64,000 bases of DNA from Mactra quadrangularis (GCA_025267735.1 CM046293.1:13788560-13852559); one strand, 5' to 3'; counted from the first letter of the stretch, positions 39,223 through 50,412 are shown. Made by a program: numbers and translations. The notes: generated by a model from the sequence alone, not told the origin.

Positions 39223-39817
39223 ATAAATGTATATAGTCACATCAGTTGTTATTAACGCGTGTATAAGCGTTTGCATGCATACGGATACTCACGATTTAAC
39301 GTGAGTGATGCGTGTAATTATAATAATAAGGTATTATTATAGATTAATATTGTCACACTATACCAATCTGTGCTTACCCTTGCCGCCGTAGTTAAGATTT
39401 TCTAGAGTCAATGCCGTTCTACGTCGTCTGTATGCTCTGTCCCGGGTACTTATTAATCATAAATCCCTGAAATTAATTAATTATTACCAGATTCATGTCA
39501 AGAAATTAATAAGTTTTGATTATTATGTGGCCTATATGTTCCCTCAAAAGTTCACTCGTGTACAGGAATGTTAAACAGTCTGACTATCCTAGTGCTTGAA
39601 ATTTAGTGACCAATACAAACGTGACTGTTGACATATCATACGATGAAACTTGTTACGTCAATAATGATTGTAATGTTTATCCGGAATTTAGAACATTAAT
39701 GGCACGACACACCTCTATTCCGTCTTTTTATTTTAAATTTATAATCAAAGCGCTGAACGGACTGATCGCTGATTTATCGACAGGTTCGTTATACTTGATC
39801 ATTGCTCGTAAAAATCA
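39223..39817. other. Nothing recognised
   Basis: A frame at 39,606-39,836 (76 codons) is cut by the MITE that starts at 39,826 and matches no family known to me. CGATTTAACGTGAG near 39,291 is part of a small hairpin (ACTCACG / CGTGAGT). Confidence 0.35.
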
Positions 39818-40319
39818 TTTTCAACTAGGGGTGTAACGGTTAACCGATATACCGGTTAATATTGCAATACGAGTTCTAACGGTTTTTAACCGGTTCATTT
39901 TTCCTTGAACAGGTTTTTGTAGTTAAGTGTCATACTGCTTGTTTTTATCAGAATCTGATAGTTAAATGTTTAAACAAATGTTAAAATGAATTGAATACTT
40001 GAAATATACTTTCTGTGCTTATAAAGGTTAAACGTTTAGACAATTGAAAGAAAAATATCTGTTTCAAACCACGCATTTTTCTAACATATATGTAGACCAT
40101 TTTACATTTGTAATTTAAATATTTGGATAAGAGATAATTTGAAAATACCCATATGCGTGCTACGCTGATCCAATTTGGACGAGGTGCATGTATTAATGAA
40201 TGCTTTGCATGTCTAAGCGAAGAACCGGTACGTATTGCAATATATTGCAATACGGGTTCCGCATATTGCAATATACTGCAATACGGTTTTTACCGTATTG
40301 TTACACCCCTATTTTCAAC
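39818..40319. mobile_element. hAT-type MITE with 8-bp target duplication
   Basis: Terminal inverted repeats TAGGGGTGTAAC (39,826-39,837) and GTTACACCCCTA (40,300-40,311) bound a 486-bp element. The direct repeat TTTTCAAC (39,818-39,825 and 40,312-40,319) is a perfect 8-bp target duplication, as made by hAT transposases. Subterminal motifs (ACCGGTT; ATATTGCAATACG) recur at both ends. There is no transposase frame, so it is non-autonomous. The frames at 40,153-40,344 and 39,981-40,271 lie inside it. Confidence 0.9.
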
Positions 40320-40574
40320 CGTTTGCTTTCTTGATGAAAGTTAAACAGGAAGAAGTTAGTGATAAACCCCGAACTTACTCTGGTTCGTCATAAACACCTT
40401 ACCATTACTCTTCAATAAGGAAGGAAAATACGGCATAGTTACCGAACCTGTTGATTTTCATTCTCTTACCCTGAGGTTATCAAGATTCTCGATCTAACTA
40501 GCTATATATATCTTAGCAGACGATTTTCAAAGCTGCAGTTTACAGTGAGAACGTAGAAAATATCACAAATTTAT

Positions 40575-41115
40575 TTTCCACCTTTCGCTCGCTTCACAAA
40601 ATGCCAAAAATGGGGGAAAATGTTTTTTCGCTCGCTCGCTCCAATTTTTTTAGACAAAATCCATAGAACATGATTATGATCAATGTGTTGGTTTAATGTA
40701 TTTACATGTATTTTTGTCTGTATTTACCTAAAAAAATATTGATCAGTTTGTTGTGGCCTTAACGCCATAGCAACACATTGTATAGGTTATATCACGGCGA
40801 TCAGTCCACATAGTGTTCCTGAAAAGATTAAATCTCTGGATTTAGCTGTAAGCCAACTACTACGCGCAAGTCAGTGACTGACTACTGCCCTACATGATTT
40901 AGAATCAGTGATAGGAAGGGAGAATGACTGCACAAATTATTTTATACCTAAGCTCCACGAAAATTTTACCCGCCTGGCAATCGAACCTGCAACCCCTCGA
41001 TTAGTAGAATAATGTGCATGTGAAATGAAATATGAAACACAGTTGACAATGAATGATAAAGAGATAATGATGGATATCGAAATAGTAACTTTAAACTCTT
41101 AAGTCTTTCAAAAAT
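40575..41115 (-). repeat. Inverted-duplicate arm containing a SINE (-)
   Basis: Reverse-complement counterpart of 35,940-36,378. It contains, on +, CCTTTCGCTCGCTTC, a SINE body from GGCCTTAACGCCATAGCAAC to GAATGACTGC, a head fragment with GGCAATCGAACCTGCAACCC, then AAACACAGTTGACAATGAA and GGATATCGAAATAGTA. The SINE portion is about 40,745-41,010. The minus-strand frame 40,966-41,190 spans the head and flank and is not proposed as a gene. Confidence 0.75.
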
Positions 41116-41404
41116 TCCTTCCATCAGTACTTTCAGTTCTTTGATTGTTATTGATTCACAGTCAAACACGTGTAAAATGAACTGGAACATGTCGGCGAAT
41201 CAACAACTTGTTGATTTAAAATAGAGATCAGGTGGTTTGTTTACTGTTCGGATGTTTTAAAAGTACATTCGTCCTTAAAAGATTAAAATGCAATATGACG
41301 TACATCCGTTGATATAGATAAAAAAAATATCATCAAAAATTTGAAGAGAAAAAATGCAATACATCACAAGCACGTACGACACATGCATTGATTTCAGGGT
41401 CTTG
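41116..41404. other. Nothing recognised
   Basis: Short AT-rich stretch between two SINE-containing repeats. Confidence 0.4.
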
Positions 41405-41789
41405 AATCGCGTGATATGTTTGTTTGTTTTGTTTGTTTGTTTGTTTGTTTGTTTGTTTGTTTGTTTGTTTGTTTGTTGGGTTTAACGCCGTAGCAACACA
41501 TTGTATAGGTCATATAACGGCGGTCAGTTAACCTACTTACTCCTCCTGGAAAGGCTAAAACTCTGGATTTAGCTGTTAACCAACTACTAAGCGCATGGTT
41601 TCGTCAGTGACTGACAACTGCCCTACATAATTAAAAATCATTGGTAGGAGGGAGAATGGCCGTAGAAATAATTTCATGACCAAGCTTCACGAAAGTATTC
41701 TCCGCCCGGGAATCGAACCCACGACCCCTCGATCAGTAGACTTGCGTGCTACCAACTGAGCTAGCCGGGCGGTTTTTAAATCGAGTGAT
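41405..41789 (-). mobile_element. Full-length tRNA-Lys-derived SINE with target duplication
   Basis: On the minus strand the element starts near 41,778 with a tRNA-like head. The A box region is GGCTAGCTCAGTTGGTAGCA and the B box GGGTTCGATTCC, very like animal tRNA-Lys. A body of about 220 bp follows, with GTCAGTGACTGAC, GGATTTAGCTGTTAACC and the 3' motif GTTGCTACGGCGTTAAACCC. The tail is (AAAC)n, seen on + as (GTTT)n at about 41,418-41,477. The direct repeats AATCGCGTGAT (41,405-41,415) and AATCGAGTGAT (41,779-41,789) differ at one base and look like the target duplication. Its completeness makes it the reference copy for the other SINE fragments here. Confidence 0.88.
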
Positions 41790-42223
41790 GTACAATCAGA
41801 GTTAATAAGTTAAACTTTAACTTGTTTTTTTCGATTTTATCTTATTTTGAAGCATAAAATTGCAAGAGCATCAAATAGAACAAATTATTACTCCTACTTT
41901 TCCGAGTCGGCCTGAAAATGTCCAATTGATTGGTCACGTGCTTTTAAAATTTCCGCTAAATCTGAGTCCTCCACTCACAGTTCGAATCGAGCGGTAGACA
42001 ATGAAATGTACAAAACAATTTGCGCCCAAGAATTTCAAACAGTTAAACCGTGCATGGTTATGTTTTGCATTATTTTGACTTCTACAAGAATTGGACGAAC
42101 ATCAAGTGTGTGTTAACATTCTGACGAATACGTGAACAAATAGACTTTTATTGATACAATGGAATTGACAATCGTTAACATAATACAAGTATTAGCATTT
42201 CCAAAAATGCTTGAAATCGACGT
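41790..42223. other. Nothing recognised
   Basis: No gene or repeat recognised. Confidence 0.35.
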
Positions 42224-42445
42224 TTAGCCGTGTATTACAACATCTCCTTCCAAGTTATATACGTCAACGCTATTAGCCGTGCCAAGTCTATTTAGAGAAT
42301 ATCGGGATTTGCGTGACCCGCTAACGATATGTAAAACATTTAGACCTTTTTTATTCATTGTACGGAACCTTCCGGGCTGATAAAAATACATCGAATGAAC
42401 AGGTGTTGTCCAGGTCTTGTTCGGATTATGCACGTAAAACAGCAT
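42224..42445 (-). CDS. Unrecognised small open frame, 73 codons
   Basis: Starts MLFYVHNPNKTWTTPVHS and ends EGDVVIHG. Composition is more protein-like than other frames in the region (balanced, with Asn, Gly, Arg and Asp, few Cys or Phe runs). No family, signal peptide or membrane segment is recognised. Upstream on its strand the DNA is less AT-rich (42,530-42,960) with CCAAT-type words (CCCAATGG; TGATTGGA). It could be a micro-gene, an exon or chance; no support beyond composition. Confidence 0.15.
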   Translation of the reverse strand: MLFYVHNPNKTWTTPVHSMYFYQPGRFRTMNKKGLNVLHIVSGSRKSRYSLNRLGTANSVDVYNLEGDVVIHG

Positions 42446-43451
42446 TATGGTAGACTCTAGAATTGTTCCTGTCTATTTGGCATATAGGAACTTCATTCAA
42501 TTTTTTAGCAAACCAAAATATTCCGGCGAACGATTACTGATGTGAATCAGTGGGGCGTTCCCAATGGTTAACGTTAAGCGAACAGCGATATTTATGAGGG
42601 GCGTGACTTAAACCTGTCTCAGTGGATACTGGTTACGCCTCTCAGCTGATTGGATACAGATAATCTTCTCCCGTAAAATTAGATTCGCCCATTAGTAGGG
42701 AAGATAAGTTTGCATTTTTTTCAACAAATGGGAGATTTAAAAAGAAAACAAACATGTTACAGTTAGTTTTGCATTTTCTGGGTTTTAAATGCAGTTTTCT
42801 TGAAACTGGTACTCATTCCTTTTCTGATTATTGTATTTTCTGGTAATACCCGACAAAAGATGGCGTCCAGACGAGTCAATTCACGCACCCCTAAATTGAC
42901 AGTTTGCCGTCCATTTTTCTATCATGTGACCTCAAATGCATCGTTTTGATTGGCTTAAGGCAACCGGTGTCGACTACAAAATGCTCAAATCTTGATAATT
43001 GTATATATCGACGTACAGGTACGTCGATAATCAGGGTCACATATTAAACTCGCTCACTCCGTCATTGTGTACAGTATGGGAGACTTGCTATTTCGAAGTC
43101 AATTCACAGCTAGCGATCAAAAACAAGACAATGTAATGCCATTCGGAACACCTCGACCTTTTATTATGAATGAATAATTTTGGAAGGATTTGTAGGGGGG
43201 GGTCTTCCCTGGATTTTTGTGATTTTACTACCTACGCGAGGCGAAGCACGTATCGGTTACGCAAAATAGTTCTTGTAGTATACACACAGATCTTTGTCTA
43301 AACATATTTATTTGTTTTAAATTGAACCAAATATATTGTTCATCGATATCACTAATCTGTGTAATTTCAAATTACGGACTAAAAACGAAACTTCAGTCAT
43401 CGCATAAACGATCGTGTATTTGTTTACTTCAACACCGTTTTTTCCAAAGAC
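42446..43451. other. Less AT-rich stretch, possible promoter-like region
   Basis: CCAAT-like motifs (42,555; 42,655), AAGATGGCGTCC (near 42,857, YY1-like word over a 29-codon frame) and a 33-codon frame at 43,076-43,177 (begins MGDLLFRSQF). A perfect palindrome is at 43,006-43,029. None proves a gene; a short first exon or CpG-poor promoter is possible. Confidence 0.2.
43006..43029. repeat. Perfect palindrome, 11-bp arms
   Basis: TATCGACGTAC, spacer AG, GTACGTCGATA. Unusually GC- and CpG-containing for this window. No family recognised. Confidence 0.8.
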
Positions 43452-43502
43452 GTCTATATATGTCCGAGGTTATTCGTAGCGAATGGCCGATGAGTTCCGA
43501 AT
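43452..43502 (+). repeat. 51-bp dispersed repeat, copy 1
   Basis: From GTCTATATATGTCCGAGG to GAGTTCCGAAT, with an internal palindrome-like ATTCGTAGCGAAT. Matches 57,199-57,249 at 45 of 51 positions without indels. Confidence 0.7.
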
Positions 43503-44690
43503 GATGTGATGCATGATAGACAACCCAGTTTGCGTAACTAACTTCGTATAACTTCGTATACAATTCAAACCATTCCAATAAACCATTTGTTATTTGTACG
43601 TAAGGAATTATGTTTTACGTTTTATTTAATGGTGAGTTTAAGGGATTAGTACGTTTTATGTTAAACCGTATATGTCACAAAACGTATATGTGTGACTTGT
43701 TCGGCCGAATTAATCACACTTGCATAGTTAGAGACATATACGTTTGTGCAAATTAGCAATAAATGTCTCGCCGTATATATCCTACGTGTTATACAATGAA
43801 CCAATAAGGGACTTCAGTCAGTAATTTCCCTTTGAATACTCTTCAAATAGGTCGGTCCTATTAGTTGGATTACTCGGATTTTAACCTTACGTTTCAATGT
43901 CAATTTGCCAAACTTAATCTTAAATAACTTTTTTGTATTTAAAAAATTTAATTTGTTTGAAATTCAAGCTAACTATTTTTAGAAATAGGTAAAGAAATAT
44001 CTAAATTCCACCTCTTCTGTTTATATCTCTTCATTAACAAGAAAGATACAAATGTATAAGATAAAATATTTTGTTATCCTTACATAGGATTTCAATGACA
44101 AAATCCGAGGATTCCAAATGTAAGGACCCGTAAATTTGATTGCTTCAGATTTTATCTGGGGAAGATAACTGACAAAAGGTCCCTATTCTTAACATCATTG
44201 CTATTATATTTGTCCGCAGCAGCAGCGTTCCCTCATCAACGCCAACGAAACATCATCATCATCATCACCATCATGACCACAAGTGATTTTTGTTGTAGCG
44301 TTTTCGACTCGCTGATTTTGAAACCTCCACGTCCTTGACTCAAACAATCCCACTTTATCCAGTCTTTAGTATACGGTGTCAGCTATGACCAGCGTAAAAT
44401 CGTCTTTCGGATGGCGTTCTACATTGTCACGTTGTTGCCCTTCGAGAAACCATGAAAGACGACGATAATGCAACGCAAGAACGCGACACGATATCATGCT
44501 AGATCATACTATTATCGTCATAATGAACAGTGTTATCGCGTTGTCTTATCGTATTACTGTCCGATATGCGACATTGCGACAACAGCATTATGTCACAATA
44601 TGTTGGCAACACAATACTGTTGTCGCAGCGTGTTGTCTCGATGCGTTCCACAATCAGCTTTACACACGATTTCTATTTAGCTTATAGCTT
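43503..44690. other. No gene; short CAT-type microsatellite and degenerate repeat
   Basis: (CAT)n at about 44,250-44,275. The stretch 44,455-44,690 repeats words such as GCGACA, TTATCG and TTGTCGCA on both strands and looks like a degenerate fold-back or MITE remnant; three overlapping frames there are by-products. AACTTCGTATA occurs twice in tandem at 43,540-43,560 (see rejected items). Confidence 0.4.
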
Positions 44691-45760
44691 GAAAGTTTTT
44701 CTATGTTTACATAATTATACAACGACTAAACGTAAAGGGATGGCAGGGGGGGAATATGGAATTAGAAAAGAGTATATAAATCAAAGCACTGAAGCTCTCT
44801 ATCTGTTTGGGTTACAAAATTAATGATGTTATATAGGATTAGAATATTTCATTTTCTTAATTTAAAAAGAAATGACCTTCATCATCTGGTTACTACAAGT
44901 TAAAGGGGTCATTCTTGATACCAGTCTGTGACCTCCGGTTAAAAGTTCAGTGACCCCCACTTTTTCCATTTATGTACCTTTATTCTACTTCATCTGTATG
45001 CTGACATAAAGAAACAAACAATATTTAGATATCATTCAAAGTCATGACTCTGACCCGGATTATTACGGATCACGATCTTTAGACTTTACCAATGCTAAGT
45101 CCGATTTTGTCCGGTGAGCCGTGACTGCACTTTTAAGTATTTTTTAGATTTTTGGAACGTTCCTACAAAAAGGTAACATATCGTTTTTAACCAAATAGTT
45201 TACTGTCAATTGTTTGATTCGTTTGTTGGGTCAATTTTAAACTATTCCTCTGAAATTTGGGATTTTGAAAATGTAAGGAATTAGAAAACATACATATTCA
45301 ATTTTGTAAACGTATTTTAATTGACATGATTTTACCATTTGACTTACGATATTGTGTTACAAGATGACGGACGTAGGTACATTTTCTTAGAATACATTCT
45401 TGAAGGTACGCTCGTAAAAATATTCCGAGAAATGAAATATTTTGTCAAATTTGTAACCTTTTAGCTATTGAAGAATACCATTTTGTTATTACCTGTCTAG
45501 CCTAATCAAATATTGGTTCTAGTTTATGTTAAGGTCCGTCCGCTCCAAAAAGGATACATTATGTGCAGACCCCCTATTCAAATATTCGTGAACTGTTTAT
45601 TAAACCATATTTTCTTATTAGACCTTGCATGATGAAATGTATTGAATCTTATTGAACTTATTCAGTCGCGTAACAAAAATAATTTACTGAATCTTGCATT
45701 ATATTATAAGAAAGCAATCTACAGTAGAAACAATATCTTAAATCCTCCAGGTTAGTATTA
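44691..45760. other. Nothing recognised
   Basis: AT-rich, no coding or repeat signal. Confidence 0.4.
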
Positions 45761-45858
45761 GTATTAGTATTAGTTTTAGTATTATCATTATCATTATCAT
45801 CATTATCATCATCACCATGATCATTATTATCATTATCAGTATTATTATTATTATACTT
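45761..45858. repeat. Compound microsatellite
   Basis: (TTAGTA)n followed by (ATTATC)n, (ATC)n and (ATT)n blocks. Confidence 0.9.
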
Positions 45859-46880
45859 CGTCTTTTAAACATGACTCCCGTCGTAACGGTATGACACTTG
45901 AATTTAGATCCATTGCTTTTGTTGGCCTGGGTTCGAATTTTACTTCGTCTTATTTTTATATCATTTTTAGCATAGAAAAAGGCAACTCAAACTTCTCGTG
46001 TAGCGCGGATGAGGTTAAATGTATATCAATTAAAACCATTCAAATAAATCTTTGTTTTGAGCTCAATTATTGTTACAATGTCGTTCACTTAACTGTCGAG
46101 CAATGAGTCCACCTCGCACAAGAAATAGCTTGGTTTTCAGATTTGTTTGAATTGCTATTTACATAATGACAGAGCTATTTACGGATTTCTAACCTAGTGT
46201 CGGAAAATACGGTAGGTATCACCTACAAACGAAGATTTAGAAGTACATGTCATATAAAAGAAACATTCCATTAGAGTCATCTTTCTAAAGGTGTTACAAG
46301 TGTTGATCAATTGTTTTGTTCGCTTTGAAAATGGGATTTTTAACCACTAATGGCCAGTCGGATGTTTTCTGCTAATATATAAGTTGTCGGATGCTGAATG
46401 GAGGACAGAGGACGTTTCATGTGTTTTATAAAGTCAGTGCACTAAAATTCGTGCGATATCCATTGATAGCAGACAAAAAACTCACAACACCACGTTATAT
46501 AAGACCTAATTTTGCCTCACCCAGATATGAACTTATTGAATTTTAATTGTTTATATCGCCTGTCATATAATATATTTCTATAAGTCACGTTTTGTTTTCA
46601 ATAATGTCATGTTTTATCATAATTAAAAAAAATCAAAATAAGTCCACTCACACAAACATACCTTTTGTTAGGCAAATCATAACATTGGGTTTTCAATGAT
46701 AGACAAGAGGACTTAATGCATCAAAGAAATGAGTCTGAAATAAGTTAATATTTGCCATTATTTATTGGATCATTTAATGATCCCTGTAGTTCTACATAGT
46801 AAAGGTCTTAAATCGTATATCTTGTCATTTAGAAAAAAGAGGTTTATTTTAATATAGCTATATAGTTATTGCGAATAGCC
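45859..46880. other. Nothing recognised
   Basis: The frame 45,891-46,106 (71 codons) has no recognisable features. AT-rich otherwise. Confidence 0.35.
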
Positions 46881-47145
46881 TATCCTGCTATCACGAATTC
46901 GTTATCTCGTTATTAGGTACGAGGTATTTTCTCGTCATTCCGAGTTAGTTATTTCGTTAATACGAATTGGTAGTCTCGTTATTACGAGTAAGTTATTACG
47001 TTTTAACAAGTTAGTTATCTCTGTTAAAGGAGTTATTATCCTGTTACAAGGTGTTAATTATCTCGTTATTACGAGTTTATATCCTGTTATTACGATTTAG
47101 TTTTCCTGTTATCATGAGTTATTTATCTCGTTATCACGAGTTAGC
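46881..47145. repeat. Degenerate 22-bp satellite with palindromic core
   Basis: About 12 units of roughly 22 bp, consensus near TCTCGTTATTACGAGTTAGT. The core CTCGTTATTACGAG is itself an inverted repeat (CTCGT...ACGAG). Units differ widely, so it is old. Confidence 0.8.
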
Positions 47146-48479
47146 AATATTTTTTAACTAATTACTGATACTTACGAATCGACTTTCGTAATATAATTCT
47201 TTTGTCATTTACGTTCAATTACTCACCGATAAGAAATATTTGGTGATGATTCTGAGTTTATCTTAAATGCTTTTTTAAATAGTTCATTACATCAACGTGA
47301 TTTTGAAACACGGTCAGTCTGGTTTGCGTGACCTTGACATTGTCATGTAACTGGTTTTGAACGTCGAGAGAATTTAAATATTAATTTTATCCTGGCCTTA
47401 CACAATTGAAATAAACAATGTGAAAAAGTTGTTGACTGTCTGTTAGTTTCATGTATATTGCTCTAGATCTTTGGTATAAATACTTCATATTTCACCAAAC
47501 TGAGGAGAAAATTATATAGAATCTGGTGTAATAACTGTAAAGATTATTATATTACAAACCATAAGCTTTAGAAATCTTAAGACAATGGGTGTGACGATTA
47601 AATCAAAAAGCGTTGGGCTTTTGGTGAGTTATATTTTAACATTGTTATATTTATACATGGTTTTATTACTATTACTTTAAGTTCGTATATTATAAAACAA
47701 ATTGGTATTGTTGCGCTTACGATGAAATTCGGTCGTAAGAATTTTGGTAATACGAGTTCCAAAAAAACTATTTTAATTTTTTTTGTAATCCGAGATAAAT
47801 ATAGAGCATAGAATATAGCTTCAAATACACGTTTAGTAAAGGACTGTAGCAATTTCTCATTCACATTTGTTGCGGATGAATACATATGGCCGTGCGTGCG
47901 CAATTCAATGGATAATTACTACTTCAATTAATATAGTTCGCATTGTCCACTAATAAGCAGACGATATGATGTTTGTGCAATTGAAGTATATCAAATCTGG
48001 CTATTGTCAGAAAAAGTTCCCTTGTATCGCTTCCGTTTATTACATAATCCCTATATCCGATTAGCGCTTTGATTTTCATTTCTTAATTTGATTTCACGAA
48101 GATTTTTATACGCTGCTAATGTTTTGCTAAAAGTTGACTTACGCTGTTGTTTTTGTCTCCAAAAGGAGTCGCGCGTGTGGTCGCACGATCATGGCGCTTT
48201 TTCCTGTCTTATTAACCCCCGTCATAATATTGTTTCACTTAACTGTAAAAAATTATACTAGATTAATTTAATTGTGAAATTTAGTTGTGCGAGTTTATTA
48301 TTTAAAGTACACTAATACAAACGACCTGTTAAACGATCTGTACATGTCAATGTGTACATAAAAGTCATTATCAATGCTATCTTCGTAATTTAATAATATT
48401 CAAAAGAGTAGTTGCTTTGTTAAAAATGTTATGAAAAAAGTTACCACAAGGCGGCATAAACCATTGTCTTTTTCCGTGG
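47146..48479. other. Nothing recognised
   Basis: A 101-codon minus frame (47,598-47,903) is hydrophobic and Ile/Lys-rich as expected for AT-rich noncoding DNA; not called. Confidence 0.4.
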
Positions 48480-48487
48480 TATAAAAT
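48480..48487 (+). promoter_or_regulatory. TATA box upstream of exon 1b
   Basis: TATAAAAT lies 95 bp upstream of the ATG at 48,575. A start about 30 bp downstream would give a leader of about 65 nt with no upstream ATG. Confidence 0.45.
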
Positions 48488-48574
48488 TTTAAAACAGTTC
48501 TAGTTGTCTCCCTTGCTAAACTCTCCACATAAACACAGGTGAAAACCAATAACAGGTGTTGAATCAAAACAAAA

Positions 48575-48694
48575 ATGGATGATATACAATATATGCAATT
48601 ACGCGAACTAGACGGTGATGATGACGACGATGATGAATATAATGATGATGATGGTGACGATAAACGCTGCCTGATTGAGAAAAAGCGAAGAAAA
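48575..48694 (+). CDS. SLC23A: Candidate alternative first coding exon 1b of the SLC23 transporter
   Basis: ATG in good context (ACAAAAATGG) opens a 40-codon frame ending at a GTGAGA donor (48,695), phase 0, matching the acceptor at 57,287. The peptide begins MDDIQYMQLRELDG. It has an acidic middle with 12 Asp and one Glu within 15 residues (14-28) encoded by GATGAT/GACGAC repeats, and ends in a basic cluster EKKRRK just before the junction. It would form a cytosolic N-terminal tail; the charge pattern differs sharply from exons 1a and 1c. The TATA box at 48,480 supports its own promoter. No protein family is recognisable in the exon alone. Confidence 0.5.
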
Positions 48695-49370
48695 GTGAGA
48701 TTTTTTCTATAACAACGTGTATATTGCTGTATTTATGTATAAAATCTATAACTAGAGTAATTGCAATGGGTTATATTTTACTATACTGTAATTCAATCTA
48801 CCAGCGTTCTACTCCACGTACTAAGAGTATATTGATTAAATGTTCAGCAAAGTTGATAGTAAGGAAAATTGCAGTATAGATTTAGTTAATTTCAACAATA
48901 TTTTTAGTGCATTATAATCAACTTGAATAGTTGTACCTATAATGATGTGTCAATGATAATTGGTAATACAATACAATACAATAGGAATAAACGACTAAAT
49001 AGTATTATAATTTATGCATGCATATATTAACGCTAGAAAATTATACATGTTTAATCTACAAGTATGAAAATGAATATTGTTACTAATAGTAATCTCTTAA
49101 TTACAAGCTGAGAGGCTGTATGAAATTATCAAGAATGAACGTAATTCGATCTGAGAGGCTGATATGCTAATTTACCTGAAGAGACGTGGCTATTATCAAA
49201 GTGACCGAACTGCACTACGTTTAGTTCTATTTAATATTTTCACCGTACACAGAAGATAACGAATGGATAGTAAACGATTTTCCATCAAAACATAAGTTCA
49301 TCTGTAACAGTCTTAATAAAAGCTTCTTAGGTCGAGATTTAATTACTCAGAGACAAGTCTCTGGATTGGG
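48695..49370. other. Putative intron, nothing recognised
   Basis: AT-rich; a short (ACAAT)n tract near 48,965. Confidence 0.4.
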
Positions 49371-49590
49371 TCGACGAACTACGGAGAAAGCCGACTAGCT
49401 ACGGAAAATGCCGATGAGCTACGGAGAATGTCGACGAACTACGGAGAAAGTCGACGAGCTACGGAAAAAGCCGACGAACTACGGAGAATGTCGACGAACT
49501 ACGGAGAATGTCTACCAGCTACAGAGAATGCCGACGAACTACGGAGATATCCGACAAACTACGGAGAATGCCGAAGAGCCACGGTGAATG
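49371..49590. repeat. 20-bp minisatellite, 11 units
   Basis: Exactly 11 units of 20 bp without indels. Consensus CCGACGAACTACGGAGAATG, with TCGACGAGCT and GGAAAAAG variants. GC content is well above the surroundings. A period that is not a multiple of three argues against a coding repeat. Confidence 0.95.
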
Positions 49591-50226
49591 TTGATGCTTA
49601 GCAAATTATAAAACGACAATATGAGTTTCCGGGGCTCACGGTCTAGACAGCCTAAACTATTAACATAATACATCGTATCACATAAAAACTTTCTCACACA
49701 ATCCCCTACCGTATGAGAGGTGTAAACTAGCTGTTATAATATTTACTTAGCACGAAAATACTCTCAAAAAATTAAGAGAAGATTTCGAATTCTTCAGCGA
49801 ATAATATGCAAATAATCACATAAATTCGTAGAAGAGTGTCGTGGTTTTCCTAATGTAAAAAAACAGACCAAATTTAAAGTTCAATGGACAAAGCAAATGG
49901 AACACAATAAATTTATCGAACCGAAAGCAGGAGACCCAATTATGCTAACGCGAATTTCGTGATCGACACAATAGGGGTTCTAGTTAAAGATTAGGGGTTA
50001 GTGATCCCTTGAATCGATGTAAACTGGTTGTGTATGAAGATTAGTAAAGGTCACGCTCACATCCGTGTTTAAACATTTAACGATGTGATTAAATTAACAA
50101 CAGGCATGTAGGCCAAGATAAATAACTTCGTACTGTAATTATTAATATCGCAATTCGTTCAAGGTCACTCATAAAATGTGTTGAGCATCCCTTAATGTGA
50201 ATGCTTAATCCTTCATTGTGATCAGT
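49591..50226. other. Nothing recognised
   Basis: AT-rich intron-like sequence. Confidence 0.4.
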
Positions 50227-50412
50227 AGCGATTCGCCCCAGCAATCGGTCCGACCCAGCGATCAATAAATTCAAATGTGTTCCCTCCCCCCTTGAATGTT
50301 ATTCCTTTATACTTCCCAGCGATCCGTCCGTCCCAGCGATCAGTCAATTCACCCCCCCCCCCCCCTCTTGAATGTTATCCCTTTATCCTTTCCAGCGATC
50401 AGTCAATTCAAG
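50227..50412. repeat. Tandem repeat of about 85 bp, 2-3 copies
   Basis: CAGCGATC...CAGCGATCA(A/G)T(A/C)AATTCA, then a poly-C stretch, then CTTGAATGTTAT(T/C)CCTTTAT. It occurs twice with a partial third start (CCAGCGATCAGTCAATTCA). Frames at 50,296-50,617 run through it and are not genes. Confidence 0.75.

Noticed and set aside
41700..41772. Functional tRNA-Lys gene
   Set aside because: The head is joined to a SINE body and (AAAC)n tail with target duplications, so it is the SINE promoter.
43548..43560. A 13-bp match to a loxP recombinase arm (ATAACTTCGTATA)
   Set aside because: It is a direct repeat of AACTTCGTATA, with no inverted second arm and no 8-bp spacer; most likely coincidence.
44468..44823. 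Three overlapping plus-strand frames
   Set aside because: Overlap one another in different registers over a degenerate repeat; no family.
47598..47903. 101-codon minus frame
   Set aside because: No domain, no start context or promoter, composition expected by chance in AT-rich DNA.
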